A DNA stretch of 64,000 nt, taken from Limnephilus marmoratus (lineage: Eukaryota; Arthropoda; Insecta; Trichoptera; Limnephilidae). Position numbers and translations under genes: made by a program. The stretch is from positions 29,934,104-29,998,103 of the forward strand of contig OU862917.1 of assembly GCA_917880885.1 (NCBI GenBank), written 5' to 3'. A model generated the notes under the pieces. It was given only the letters and a program-made list of their open reading frames with translations. It was not told where the DNA came from and did not search any database. Below are positions 42,994-53,136 of this stretch, in pieces (positions within the stretch are counted from its first letter, which is position 1; each line of letters opens with the position of its first letter).

Positions 42994-43941
42994 TAGGGAT
43001 GCGACGATGTATCGGAAAACCGATAAATATCGATATATCGACCCCTAAAAATATCGATATTTATCGATATCGACGATACGCCGATGTCGATATATCAATA
43101 TCGACAAACTCAATATATCGTATTGAAATATCGAAAAAAAATCTTTTTTCAAAGGCAGAAGCCACTATAACTCAAAGCAGAAACCGGCTACAAGGAAACA
43201 GACTGTCAAAGTTACTATTCAATACGTAGTTAATTAATAAATAGTTACGATAGATAGTACAAAATACTGGAATTAATATATTTTTTAAATTATTTAAAAA
43301 AAAAAACAGATTTTATGTACATACCTACCTATCGAAATTTTGTGATTATTCCCATAGGTAAGTATAAAAAAATATATCCATACATAATCGATAAACGTTT
43401 GATATAACTAAATCTACATCGGATTTTAAAAAAAAGCAGAAATATCGATATGATGGCCGGCTTAGTCCAGCGGTAAGGCTCTTGACTAGCACTCCGAAGG
43501 TCACGGGATCGAATCCCGGCGAGGCAAATAAATTTTATTTGATTAATTTGTGTTATTTCACAATTAATCCATTAAAAATAATATATAGTAAATTTGCGGC
43601 ACGTTCCAGAGTGGAAGATACTCTCAGAATCGCCCTGGTGTAAGACCACCATTCAGGACTGAAACGTTGCTTGAAATGGCTTTAGCCGTGTTTGGTGACC
43701 AGATCTAAATAGCCAGGTACTTCCCCACCTTCCTCTTTTCTATCTCTTTCCTCTCCCCACTACCTTCAGCCTCACAACATAACCCAATTGGGGATACTAT
43801 AGTCCCACTGGATCCAGACGGGAGCAGTTGGTACTCTTGTGAAGTATTCATGTAAAAAAAAACCGATATATTGATATATCAATATCGACTTAATTCGATA
43901 TTTATCGATATATCGATATTTTTAAAAACCTTGCATCCCTA
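42994..43941. mobile_element. hAT-type MITE with 8-bp target duplication
   Basis: Ends 'tagggatgc' and 'gcatcccta' are inverted, and 'gttgtgtg' occurs on both sides (42986-42993, 43942-43949), the 8-bp duplication expected of hAT transposons. Both subterminal regions are dense in 'atcgatat' motifs that can pair with each other. A complete SINE-C (43452-43862) is nested inside. No transposase sequence is seen. Confidence 0.85.
43452..43862 (+). repeat. SINE-C copy, full length, nested in the hAT MITE
   Basis: A good reference for the family: head 'cttagtccagcggtaaggct', B box 'cgggatcgaatcccggcg', body, and 3' end 'ggtactcttgtgaagtatt' with an A8-9 tail. Confidence 0.88.
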
Positions 43942-44114
43942 GTTGTGTGTAGTAATCAGATCTAAATAGCCAGGTACCTACTTCTTAACCTTCCTCTTCC
44001 CTGTCTTCTTCCCTTCCCCACTCCTATCGGCTCCACAATGTTCCGATGGATCTCTTGAGAGGTGTTCGAGTTTAAAAAATTGATGATTCATTATTTTAGT
44101 ATTGTATTCTGAAT

Positions 44115-44544
44115 GGAGGCGTCTACTAATATCTACAGGAATTCCAAAAACTGAAAAAATCGAACTAATATCTATGAGAATCAAAGTGTTGACGAATATC
44201 TACAGCCCAAACTGTTGATTAATATCTATGAGAACCAAAGTGTTGACGAATATCTACAGCACTGGCAGAGGTTGGAGTTGCAATTATGTATAGCATATTG
44301 GAATAACGTAATATTGCATATGCAGTTTAAAAAACTTAATTTATGTAAGTATGTATGTAAAAATCCCTAATATCGGACTCTTGGACACATTTAGCTGATT
44401 AGTCCAACCTACACTCTGTAGATATTAGTTCAACCTACGCTCTGTAGATATTAGTCAACACTCTGAAGTTCGTAGATATTAGTTCAACATATGAGATGTA
44501 GATATTCGTCCGACATACAGGCTGTAAATATTAGTATCTGGAGT
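44115..44544. mobile_element. Foldback-like element with tandem units in its arms
   Basis: The left arm has four to five copies of a unit containing 'aatatctayrag' ('gacgaatatctacagc'). The right arm has about six copies of the complement 'tgtagatattagt'. Flanks 'attctgaat' (44106-44114) and 'cttctgaat' (44545-44553) match at 8 of 9 positions, consistent with a 9-bp target duplication. Confidence 0.6.
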
Positions 44545-44916
44545 CTTCTGAATTTCTGTGGTACGTACGTCTCACCTATCACGTACGAGCTACGTTTGTG
44601 GCAATAATTAACTAGTGTAAATTCGATTTATCCACCTGCGCCGAATTTCACGCGTAATAAGATGTTATAATTATTACGAATTATTACAATTATTACGAAT
44701 TTCACGCGTAATAATTGTGTTATGCGACGGATTCGAACACTCGTCACTGTCTCAGACATGTCTTGTTTTACAAACTAACTCACTTAGCTGGATCGCAATG
44801 TGAATCTGCGCCACGTTCGCCCATGGAACTGTACGTGGCCGCCTAACTTCCATACTGAATTGGATCTCCAACAAAAACAATAAATTTCTTAGGTTTCTTA
44901 AATTCATTGATTTTAA
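44545..44916. other. Unassigned DNA
   Basis: A local repeat of 'aatttcacgcgtaataa' (two copies near 44645 and 44695) is the only structure seen. Confidence 0.45.
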
Positions 44917-45305
44917 TTTGGGAGGCAGGTATGCGTATAACCAACACCTCTGCCGTAGGTCACCCCAAGTGGTTCGTTAGGTTTGGTGACTCATCAAGGG
45001 TGCTCGGGTTCGTGGGGGAGGGTTTGTCCTGGTATTTGTGGCGAATGTGTCTGCCCACCTACTTTGTGGCGGGCTGGATCGGGACACAGGTTGAGGGAGA
45101 CCTTTTGACAAATCCAGCCGGACTCTACGGACCTTACACCATTGCACTGCAGAGGGAGGTATGAGTTCCAGTATCCTACACATGCCTCAAACTTTTTTCC
45201 TCCTCAGAACTTCTCTTAACTTAAAAAGACCCTCCACACAGCATCCCCAAAGATGACTACCTTACTCAGGCTCTCCTGACTGGAGTTAATTTAAAAAAGT
45301 GGAAA
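44917..45305 (+). repeat. SINE-A copy with a small 5' deletion
   Basis: It starts at 'atttgggaggcaggtatg', lacks the 'ccgccgccccgggaacc' block, and then follows the family to 'ctctcctgactggag' and an A-rich tail. Confidence 0.8.
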
Positions 45306-45389
45306 ACCGTTTACTGGAAGTAATGGTTTCCCTTTTAAAATTATATCGTTTTCATCTCTTTCGCGTCTAGTCACCTATAGTCACCTTCA

Positions 45390-45960
45390 CTGAAAGTTCC
45401 TGTAAGAACTAGCACTGACGAAATCTTCAACAATCTTAACATCATGTCAATTAAACAACTATATTCTAAAACTATACTCCTTTACATTCATAAGTACAAA
45501 ACCCAAGAAATAACAACTAATACGCACATTAGAAACACTAGATCTCATGGTCAAAAACTTATTCAACAAGTAACTACTAACACAACATTTGGGCATAAAA
45601 GCTTCTTATATTATGGCATTAAACTCTACAATAAAATACCACTCTCACTCAAAAACCTCAACATTATAACATTTAAATTCAAATAAAAAGCTGGATACTA
45701 AATATATTGAGATCAAAAATAGAAAATATACTGATATCAAATACAGACTAAAACCAAATCTAGTAAACTGAATTTAAAAAAAAACCACTATCTTATTTAC
45801 TTTATGATTATTTAAAAAAAATTACTACATGATGTATGTTATAATATTCATATTAATTTCTTATAATTAAATTATATTCAGCACGGGAAATCCCAGTGAG
45901 GATATCATTATCCCTACTGTTACTAAGAAATGAAGACAAATTATTATTATTATTATTTCT
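45390..45960 (+). pseudogene. LINE C-terminal fragment and 3' UTR
   Basis: A frame ending at 45686 encodes 'NTHIRNTRSHGQKLIQQ' and 'GHKSFLYYGIKLYNKIPLSL', the tail of a Jockey/CR1-group LINE protein. The 3' UTR carries 'cacgggaaatcccagtgagg' and ends with TTA repeats at about 45942-45958. No RT domain remains. Confidence 0.65.
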
Positions 45961-46039
45961 TTCATAATTGCTCCCCCTCAATGCAATACCTAAGTTAAAC
46001 ATACTGACAAGTATCTATCTGGTAATTCGTTACTACCAT

Positions 46040-46140
46040 CTAGTAATTAAATGAAAACATATCACTTTGTAAAACATCACTTAATCAAAATTATCAACAT
46101 GTTTCGAAACCAATGGTTTCTTCGTCAGGATAAAATCAAA
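46040..46140 (-). mobile_element. PLE terminal-repeat fragment
   Basis: It shares 'aatgaaaacatatcacttt' and 'gtaaaacatcactta' with 26915-26960 and carries the best-formed hammerhead-like motif of the window. Confidence 0.55.
46091..46133 (-). ncRNA. Hammerhead-like ribozyme motif (PLE type)
   Basis: On the minus strand: stem I 'ttatc' (pairs with 'gataa' at the far end), core 'ctgacga' (fits CUGANGA), one extra A, stem II 'gaaacc/ggtttc' with loop 'att', 'gaaa', then stem III 'cATg' with GUU as the cleavage triplet. Both strands of the catalytic core are present. The extra base before stem II departs from the canonical fold; activity is uncertain. Confidence 0.55.
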
Positions 46141-46929
46141 TATAACAATAATAACAAAAGACAAACAAATAAGTACCTATCGACCAAAAAAACATTTTAA
46201 AGAGTGGTTAAAAACTTTTATAAATTAACAACAAATAATGAAGTAACCTAAATAATAAAAATAAATTTATGTAAATATAAGTATTAATTAGAAATGAATG
46301 GTGAAAAATCACTGTCTACCTGTCTGAAATAACCTTGAAAAGGTGGAAAAAAGTTTTAATTTAATGAATTATTTGAAAGAATTTATTTATGTGTTTTTTT
46401 TTCATTATTATTGCTTTTATTTGCTTATCTTTTAGGAATACGGCGATAAAGGAGGTTTTCACCCACCGTATTTTGTTATAAAATACAAATTACTATACTT
46501 TTCTTATAAAACTCTCATATATAATAAATACTAATAATATTATACTCCATTGAATGATACACTTGATACTTAAACAAATTCTTTAAACTTTAAAAAATCT
46601 ATCGATAGTAATAATGTATTTTTGAACTGCTGTGGGAGTCAAAAGATATTCCAACGAAAGGTTAAAACCGTTGACCATTCGAGTCTAGACAATAAAGTCA
46701 AAGTTTAAATTAAAACTCTAATAAGGCTTCGTCATGATGGGTCTACCCACACAGAGCTCGAGGCGGGGTAATGAATGAAAAATACTAATAACACGTGACA
46801 AGAATGTCTTGACTTCAAAACGAAATCACGTGAATCGTATGAATTTGCCACACAAATCGTTTTGCGCAATTATGAACGTACTTACCATGAAATAATTTAA
46901 ATAAACCGTATAAACTTATCATCCAGATC
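46141..46929. other. Unassigned AT-rich DNA
   Basis: No gene or repeat recognised. Confidence 0.45.
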
Positions 46930-48997
46930 GGTAAATATCTACAATGAGTATGAGATGTGTGCAGAGATGAGATTGAATGAGAAAGAAATGGACGGTCTAA
47001 GCATTGAGGAAACATGGGACCACGTAAAGGTGAGTTTATGTGAATCTGCTAGAGACGTGTGTGGGATAAGTAAGCAAGGTAGGAAGAAAGGTGACGCATG
47101 GTGGGATGATGAGATTAAAGCACTGGTCTCAGAGAAGAAGAAAGCATGGTTATGTCTGATAGCGACTGGCAATGCTTCAAGCGGAAGAGAGAAAGCGAGC
47201 AAAAGAAGTATATATGTAAGGTATGCAAGAAAAGAGTAAGTATTGGAGTGAAAGAACGAAAGAAACGCCTGGAAGAGGAAGAGGGAATCAAAATGACAAA
47301 CCACTTTCAAGAAAACATCAAACTGTTTTGGAAGGAAGTCAAAAAGTCCCGGAGTGGTCCAGAGAACGGAAGCATGAAAGTGATAAAATCAAAAGGTGGA
47401 CAAATGTTGACGAATGAGGAAGAAATAAAAGAGAGACGGATGAAATACTTCGAGGAAGTCTTTGAAAGTAACCCGGGTGACAGTGATTGCAGCGGTGAAT
47501 CGGTTATGAACGATGATGGAGTGAATGTTAGCAAAATCAGCATGGCTGAATTAATAAGATCTATTAAATGTATGAAGAATGGTAAGGCTGTGGGTTTTGA
47601 CAGTATTGCTGCCGAATACTTTAAAGGAGAATGCCATATTATTCTCACATGGTTGTGCAGACTTTTTAACCAGTGTTTAGAGGAGGGTTACACGCCATTA
47701 GATTGGAGAAGAGCTCTAATCATGCCATTATACAAAGGTAAAGGGTCACGTATGGATTGTGGGAATCATAGGGCTATTAGCCTGCTTAGTTCAGTCGGCA
47801 AGCTGTATGGAAGAATATTGATTGAAAGGGTACGCATGGAAACAAAGGATAAAATATGGGATGTACAAGGAGCTTTTATGAATGGAAGGGGGAGCATGGA
47901 TGGACCAGATCTTCTCATTGCGTATGCTTACCGAGAAGTTTCTTGCAAAAAACCAGAAACTTTTCTGTGCCTTTATAGATCTACAAAAAGCATACGACCG
48001 AGTTGACAGGAAAAAGCTATGGAAGGTGTTGTCTAAGTATGGAGTGAGTACGAATCTCATACAGGCAATTGCTTCTATGTATGAGGGAAGCGTTGCATGT
48101 ATTAGAGTGAACGGCGATTTTACGGGATGGTTTGGCATCACAAAAGGCGTTATTCAATCTATATATGGATAATTGTATGCAAGAATTGAAAGAGATGGGA
48201 TTGGGCGCGAAATTGAGTAATCTGGAAGTATGTTGCCTGTTGTATGCTGATGATGCGGTGCTGATTTCTAACGGTATGGAAGATCTACAGTCTATCGTGT
48301 CTAGGATGAACGAAGTATGTATGAAGAATGAGTTAATGATGAATGTAAGTAAGTCTAAAGTCAAGAGATGGAAGGGCTGACAGAAATATCGAAAGAAGGG
48401 TAAATGCAGGCAACTCTATTAATGAAGGACTGAACGCCGTTGGCGCCAACAAAAAACTGTCCAAAGGAGCGAAGTTAGCCGTCCATAACGGAGTGCTGGT
48501 ACCTACCTTAATGATGGCAGTGAGGCATGGAACTGGCAGAGGAAGGATGAAAGTAGACTGAATGCTGTAGAAATGAGATCCCTGAGGCATATGTGTGGTA
48601 AAACCATGTACGATCGTGTGAGAAATGTGGAGATCCGCGAAGAATGCAAGGCTGATGTAAGCGTGATGAGTAAGATTAAGAAAGGAACGCTCAGATGGTT
48701 TGGGCATGTAGAGCGTATAAACGAGGAAAGGGGTGTAAGGAGAATATATGACGCAAATGTGAATGGAAGAAGAAGTCAGAGACGCCCGAGGAAGACGTGG
48801 CACGACCAAGTGAATCAGATACTTGAGTCGGGCCATGTGAAGAGTCGGAATAATAGAAGAGCATGTATGAGACGATATATGAATGTGAACGAGGAAAGGA
48901 GTGTGTGCCAAGATCGAGTTGTTTGGCGGTACGTCCTCTCTGCCTACCCCTGCGGGGATACGGCGTGATGGTTAGTTAATTAGTTAGTTAGTTAGTC
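46930..48997 (+). pseudogene. LINE-IV: decayed RTE-like reverse transcriptase
   Basis: Homology to one long RT protein runs through several frames. 46955-47239: 'GDAWWDDEIKALV'. 47146-48006: 'MKNGKAVGFDSIAAEYFKG', 'ALIMPLYKGKGSRMDCGNHR', 'ISLLSSVGKLYGRILIERV'. 47882-48172: 'FIDLQKAYDRVDRKKLW'. 48132-48380: 'LFNLYMDNCMQELKEMG' and the catalytic 'YADD'. Then 'GSEAWNWQRK'-type sequence and 48573-48968 'LRWFGHVERI'. A deletion removed the 'RQGCVMSP' block near 48150, and frameshifts occur near 47230, 47930 and 48380. The endonuclease is missing. The 3' end has GTTA repeats at about 48970-48995. The clade is tentatively RTE-like. Confidence 0.8.
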
Positions 48998-49165
48998 GTA
49001 TCACCCTGGTAAAAGACCACCATTCAGAATCGAAATGTTGATGGAAATGGCTGTAGTCATGTTTAATTACCAGTTTACATTACAACCTTCCTCTACTCCA
49101 TCTCATTATCATGACCATTCCTTTCAGCATCACAACAACCAAACATTTAGTACCAATACCATGTA
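48998..49165 (+). repeat. SINE-C body fragment
   Basis: It begins at 'cgtatcaccctggtaaaaga' and includes 'accaccattcagaatcgaaa' and 'aaccttcctctactcc'. Head and 3' end are missing. Confidence 0.65.
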
Positions 49166-49683
49166 TTACTGATTTAGGAAAGAATTATTATTTTTTTCAT
49201 ATAAAAGAGACTATAGCATCCCCACATTAGGGAATATTGTAATACTATGAATTTACAACTATAATTTATAATATGTATTAATCTATAGATACTTATTTGT
49301 GGACTATACAGCACGACGAGTGTGGTATAGGTTTAACCTTTTTAACGCTTTGATTTGTTGTTAAAGTGAACGCGCACTGTATTAAATCGATCCGAATACT
49401 TGGTACTTAATTAAATAAATAAATTACGAGTTAATGCAGCCGAATGTAAGGAGTCCAAACCAGTGCAATACGGTTAAGGACAACAGTATACTCCGTGGGA
49501 TGTGACCGATTACGCAAGGATTCATTTTTTTTATTACAAAAAACATTAAGCTAGTTATGACGTGTATAATTATGCAAATTTAAGTTTCAAAGTAAATAAA
49601 AGAGGATTTACATCGATTTATTTAACTTTACTGTTTTAGGGTAATGCTGTTTTTCTGTAATGCCAATCAGAAATATGGAGGGT
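49166..49683. other. Unassigned AT-rich DNA
   Basis: No gene or repeat recognised. Confidence 0.45.
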
Positions 49684-49691
49684 GTAACAAG

Positions 49692-49965
49692 CACCGCCAC
49701 GGCGGCTCGTGACTAATATAATATATTAGCACCCTAGCACATGAATGGCATTTTTGATGTTGTCGCAGGCGAAAAAAAATTTTTTTTTCGAAAATCGGTT
49801 TTTCGTGTGAAGATTTTTCGGGAAAACCAAACTGAAACTTCCTGAAATTTTTCATACAAAAAACTGATTTTCAAAAAAAAAAAAAATTTTTTTTTTGGCT
49901 ACGACGCTATTTTTGCCATTTTTTATGTTAGCTCTAGCACAATGAAAAGTCACGAACCGCCGCTG
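49692..49965. mobile_element. hAT-type MITE with 8-bp target duplication
   Basis: Inverted ends contain 'cggcggctcgtgact' (left) and 'agtcacgaaccgccg' (right). Identical 'gtaacaag' flanks lie at 49684-49691 and 49966-49973. The left end has a few extra bases compared with the right. The inside is A/T homopolymer-rich with inverted 'aaaatttttttttc'-like stretches; no coding capacity. Confidence 0.8.
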
Positions 49966-50097
49966 GTAACAAGACGTATCCTACCCACTTGTAATTTATC
50001 CCACCCCAAAAAATGTACAAATGACCTTCCAACCACTTAATTATTGTTATTTTTATTGTTACAATTAATAATGAATATTATCGAATAATAATTTATA

Positions 50098-50447
50098 CAG
50101 GCTGTTTTAAGACGTAGCCGAAATAATATTTTAACTCGTGATTCCTGAGCTTATTTGAAGTAAAAAATTAAGATTGCATTTTTGACTGCGTCGTCGGCTT
50201 CTTTTTCACCTATAAACAAAATAAAAAAGCAGTAGATATTGGATTAGATATAGGATCGAGATGGGTGGATAGGCAGTTACTCGGCTGAGTGACGAATGAC
50301 AACATACGAAAGATTCTTATTTTGTTTGGGTTTGAAAAAAAAACTGAAAAACGTCAGCGGAGATCAAAATTCAATCTACATTTTTTACTCAAAATAAGCT
50401 CAGGAAATACGAGTTAAAATATGTAGGGTACGTATTGATACATCGTG
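50098..50447. mobile_element. TIR MITE, diverged copy of the element at 60573
   Basis: It shares with 60573-60938 the order 'cagg.tgtt..aagacgta', 'gtgattcctga', 'ggtgg(at)agg', 'ctgagtgac.aatgac.acat' and the mirrored 'actcaaaataagctcagga'. The ends are more decayed. Confidence 0.65.
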
Positions 50448-50559
50448 TATAATAATTATGTATGAATTATTATTAAATACTCCAATAATAATACTCTGTC
50501 ATTATAAATTGTAACGACAAAAATTACAATAATTATGTGGTAGGAAAGTCATTTTTTTT

Positions 50560-51165
50560 TTTTTTTTTTTAATTTATTGAGTTAGTTTATACTACATGAA
50601 TATAAACTAATAAGCACAATATAACATTTCATTTGATAAATTTAAATATTTTTACAGTAAGCATAACATTTCTTTTTAAATACATTCATTCTTCATACTT
50701 TCAGGCATTTCATCATACATCTTTAGTCCTCTGTACATTAGGCAGTTCTGTGATTTTGATTTCTTCATTTGTGGCAATCGAACTCTGTTTGTATTTCTTG
50801 TTTCGTAATTATGAATGTCTCTATTAAAAACAATTTCATCCTTAAAGTATTTTGGCATTTGGTTTTTCATAATTTTATGCACAAAAATTAACACATTAAA
50901 TAGTAGTCTCTTTTTTATTGGAATCCAATTTAGCTCCTCTCTCATTTGATTAATCCTTGCGTATTTGCCTTTCCCCAGTATACATCTCATAGCTTTGTTT
51001 TGTATAACTTCTAGTTTGTTCAAATTTCCTTCATTGGCCAAATATAACATCGTAGAGCAGTAGTCCAAATGTGGAGCAACGATAGTTTTATAAATAAGCT
51101 CCGTAGTGTTTCTATTTAATTTACGTCTTAGTCTTCTAAGAAAACACACACATTTTTTGCACATT
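50560..51165 (-). pseudogene. LINE-III 3' fragment
   Basis: The minus frame 50676-51164 encodes 162 residues: 'FLRRLRRKLNRNTTELIYKT', 'LDYCSTMLYLANEGNLNKLE', 'WIPIKKRLLFNVLIFVHKI', 'YRGLKMYDEMPESMKNECI', the intact C-terminus of the LINE interrupted at 27735. A T-rich tail lies at 50552-50572. Truncated upstream. Confidence 0.82.
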
Positions 51166-51527
51166 TTTAAAGCATTTACTTTTGTCAGGCAATTTACTTA
51201 TCCAACTGAATTATGAAATATTTACGTCTGACCATCTTCAATAATTACAACGATAATTAGTTAACGGACGTCATAGTCACAGGTCGTGGACGATTGCCAA
51301 TATTTGGTCAATGAAAAACAACAAAAGTGTAAACACACATTCAGTGCCCAATTAAGTTTTTTTAAACATATCGACTCTCGGACTTAATGTATTCTGGTTG
51401 TATATATAGCTTTTGTGGTAAACAAAACAAAGATGATTAAATAAGTTTTGAACCAAGTCCTAATGAACAAATTAATTAAAAATTAATAGGATACTTGGTT
51501 TTTACCACGTTTATTGTTTATAAAAAA

Positions 51528-51567
51528 TTGACATGTTTCGTAAGCAGTGCTCACTTCTTCAGGGTCT
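51528..51567 (-). ncRNA. Hammerhead-like motif, left PLE repeat
   Basis: Minus strand: 'ctgaaga' (fits CUGANGA), one extra A, stem II 'gtgagc/gcttac' (one G-U) with loop 'act', 'gaaacatgtc' with GUC as cleavage triplet. Stem I is not convincing. The forward copy at 52757-52795 has 'gata' in place of 'gaaa' and a mismatched stem. Confidence 0.5.
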
Positions 51568-51732
51568 ACTTAAAACTAAAAATAAATAATAAATCAATGG
51601 AAAGATGAGTATATGAAGGGGGAAGAGGGGCAATAGGGCACAATTTGCAAACGGAACATGATTAATAAATTAATAATCTGGAATCTATAAATTGAAGTGT
51701 ATTCGATAATTTATATTTATAACCATAAATTT

Positions 51733-51828
51733 ATAGTGTATGTGATTGTGGTTTCTTTTATACAGGTAAAACTTCGAGAAACTTGGAAATAAGAATTAAG
51801 GAACATATGAGATGTAAACAATAATATT
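51733..51828 (+). pseudogene. PLE GIY-YIG endonuclease fragment
   Basis: The plus strand encodes 'YSVCDCGFFYTGKTSRNLEI' followed by 'RIKEHMRC'. This is the start of the GIY-YIG nuclease of Penelope-like elements: the 'CDCG.FY.GKTSR.L..R..EH' signature, with Y-T-G in place of Y-I-G and the catalytic Arg ('R' of RIKEH) retained. The frame is lost at 51829, where a tRNA-bearing repeat begins. The downstream half, very decayed ('FSEFANHLLE', 'KGCSFGLI'-like), resumes at about 52455. Confidence 0.75.
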
Positions 51829-52225
51829 TTAATTAAATGAAGACAATATAAGCGAAACTCAATGGAAAATCTGGAAATAGAAAAATCAGAAAAAGATATT
51901 GTCACCTCTGAGACCCAGGACCTCTTGCTTTCCGGGCAAACGCGCCAAGCACTGCGCCACGGTGTCGATATCAAATTCGGTCATTTTTAACTGTATCATA
52001 CTTCGACTAAGAACCACCCACATTATCTTCATTTGTCTTAACGCATATACTATTGGCTACTATCTTTATGTATGATTGCAAGATTCAAACCTGAACTAAA
52101 CGCTCTCTAGATAGTGTCTGGATAAATCTTTATCCATTTTATTTAATATGCGACATCTATTGACTTTTCTGCAATTCTAGGATGAATAATTTATTTTTAT
52201 TTTAACTTAATGATTAAAACCTCAA
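51829..52225 (-). mobile_element. tRNA-bearing repeat inserted in the PLE ORF
   Basis: The ends carry 'aatattttaattaaatgaag' and 'cctcaaattgtaatattt'. The minus-strand tRNA-like part lies at 51901-51967. Upstream of it 'cgaagtatgatacagttaaa' matches the same position in the element at 21335 almost exactly. Confidence 0.65.
51901..51967 (-). tRNA. tRNA-Ser(GGA)-like pseudo-tRNA in the repeat
   Basis: Minus strand 'gtggcgcagtgcttggcgcg' as D arm and anticodon-type loop 'ccggaaa' (GGA) between 'ttgc' and 'gcaa'. The T loop is missing about five bases ('ctgggtctcagagg'), so it cannot function. The type letter is inferred from the anticodon only. Confidence 0.45.
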
Positions 52226-52444
52226 ATTGTAATATTTTAATTAAATGAAGATAATATAAGCGAAACTCATCGAAAATCTGGAAACAGAAAAATCAGAAAA
52301 AGATATTGACACCTTTGGGACACGAACCCAGGACCTCTTGCTGTGTCCCAGAGGTGTCAATATCTTTTTCTGATTTTTTTGTTTCCAGATTTTTGATTGA
52401 GTTTGTCTTCATTTAATTAAAATATTACAATTTGAGGTTTTACT
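52211..52444. mobile_element. Palindromic element of the same tRNA-bearing family
   Basis: Left arm 'aaaacctcaaattgtaatat', 'aaatctggaaacagaaaaat', 'cagaaaaagatattgacacc' and right arm its complement, meeting near 52340 at a remnant of the tRNA T arm. The D arm and anticodon are lost. It shares its left end with the previous repeat. Confidence 0.75.
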
Positions 52445-52756
52445 CATAAAATTAAAATAAACAATAAAAGTTTCTCGGAGTTTGCCAATCATTTGTTGGA
52501 GTTGACCAATAGTGGAATTGAGTTATTACATTAATTTTAAGGATGCTCATTTGGACTAATTTGAAACCTTAGAAATCAGAAAGTACGTGAATGCGAGTTC
52601 GAATATTATTATTAATCAAAAATATTTTTAATGACCCATTATTAAACTTGTCCCCTTTGTAAATTGTGCCCTTTGCCCCTCTTCCCTCTTCCCATTCTCA
52701 CCTTTCCATTGACACAGTTATCTATGTCTATTATTTATAATAAGTTAAGTAAACCC

Positions 52757-52795
52757 TGAAGAAGTGATCAATGCTCATGATACATGTCGGTTTTT
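52757..52795 (+). ncRNA. Degraded hammerhead-like motif, right PLE repeat
   Basis: 'ctgaaga' is intact, but 'gaaa' reads 'gata' and stem II 'gtgatc/gctcat' is mismatched; inactive by inspection. Confidence 0.4.
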
Positions 52796-53136
52796 TATTA
52801 TCATTAAATGTGGTAAAAACTAAGTATTCTATTAATTTTGAATTAAAATGGTGCCACAGACAAGTTTGCTGTATTTGAAGAAGATAAGAAATTAATGTCT
52901 AAATGGATAAACGTCCAAACCAACAAAATTTAGTCCAAATTTTCCACGACATTTTTTTTTCCATATTTAACAATGATTACCAATTTTTTTAGAATATATC
53001 ATCCAAATTTATCATATTTTTTAATAATTTGTCATTTTTCACCCCTTGTAAGGTACCTTCATTATAATAGGTGGGTATTACATAAGAAAAATGGTTTGAT
53101 GTCGATTAAATTGTAAAAAAAATATATAAAAATTTA

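Larger units (their letters stand above)
42950..44075 (+). repeat. Partial SINE-C copy interrupted by a hAT-type MITE
   Basis: The left piece 42950-42993 ('attcagaatcga...gttgt') and the right piece 43942-44075 ('atcagatctaaatagccagg' onward) together follow the SINE-C body. The MITE at 42994-43941 lies exactly between them. The left piece is diverged, so this join is tentative. Confidence 0.5.
51460..52870 (+). mobile_element. Penelope-like element remnant with inverted terminal repeats
   Basis: The left repeat (51460-51715, reverse) and the right repeat (52620-52870, forward) share 'aattgtgccct', 'gcccctcttcc', 'atctttccattga', 'ccctgaagaagtga', 'acatgtc' and 'gtggtaaaaac'. Between them lie a GIY-YIG nuclease start (51733-51828) and, after about 620 bp of inserted tRNA-bearing elements, the decayed end of the same ORF (about 52455-52600). 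An inverted extra repeat is a known PLE configuration. The RT domain is absent. Confidence 0.72.

Noticed and set aside
46939..47310. Minus-strand ORFs over LINE-IV (for example 123 and 192 residues)
   Set aside because: They are antisense shadows of the decayed RT coding sequence.
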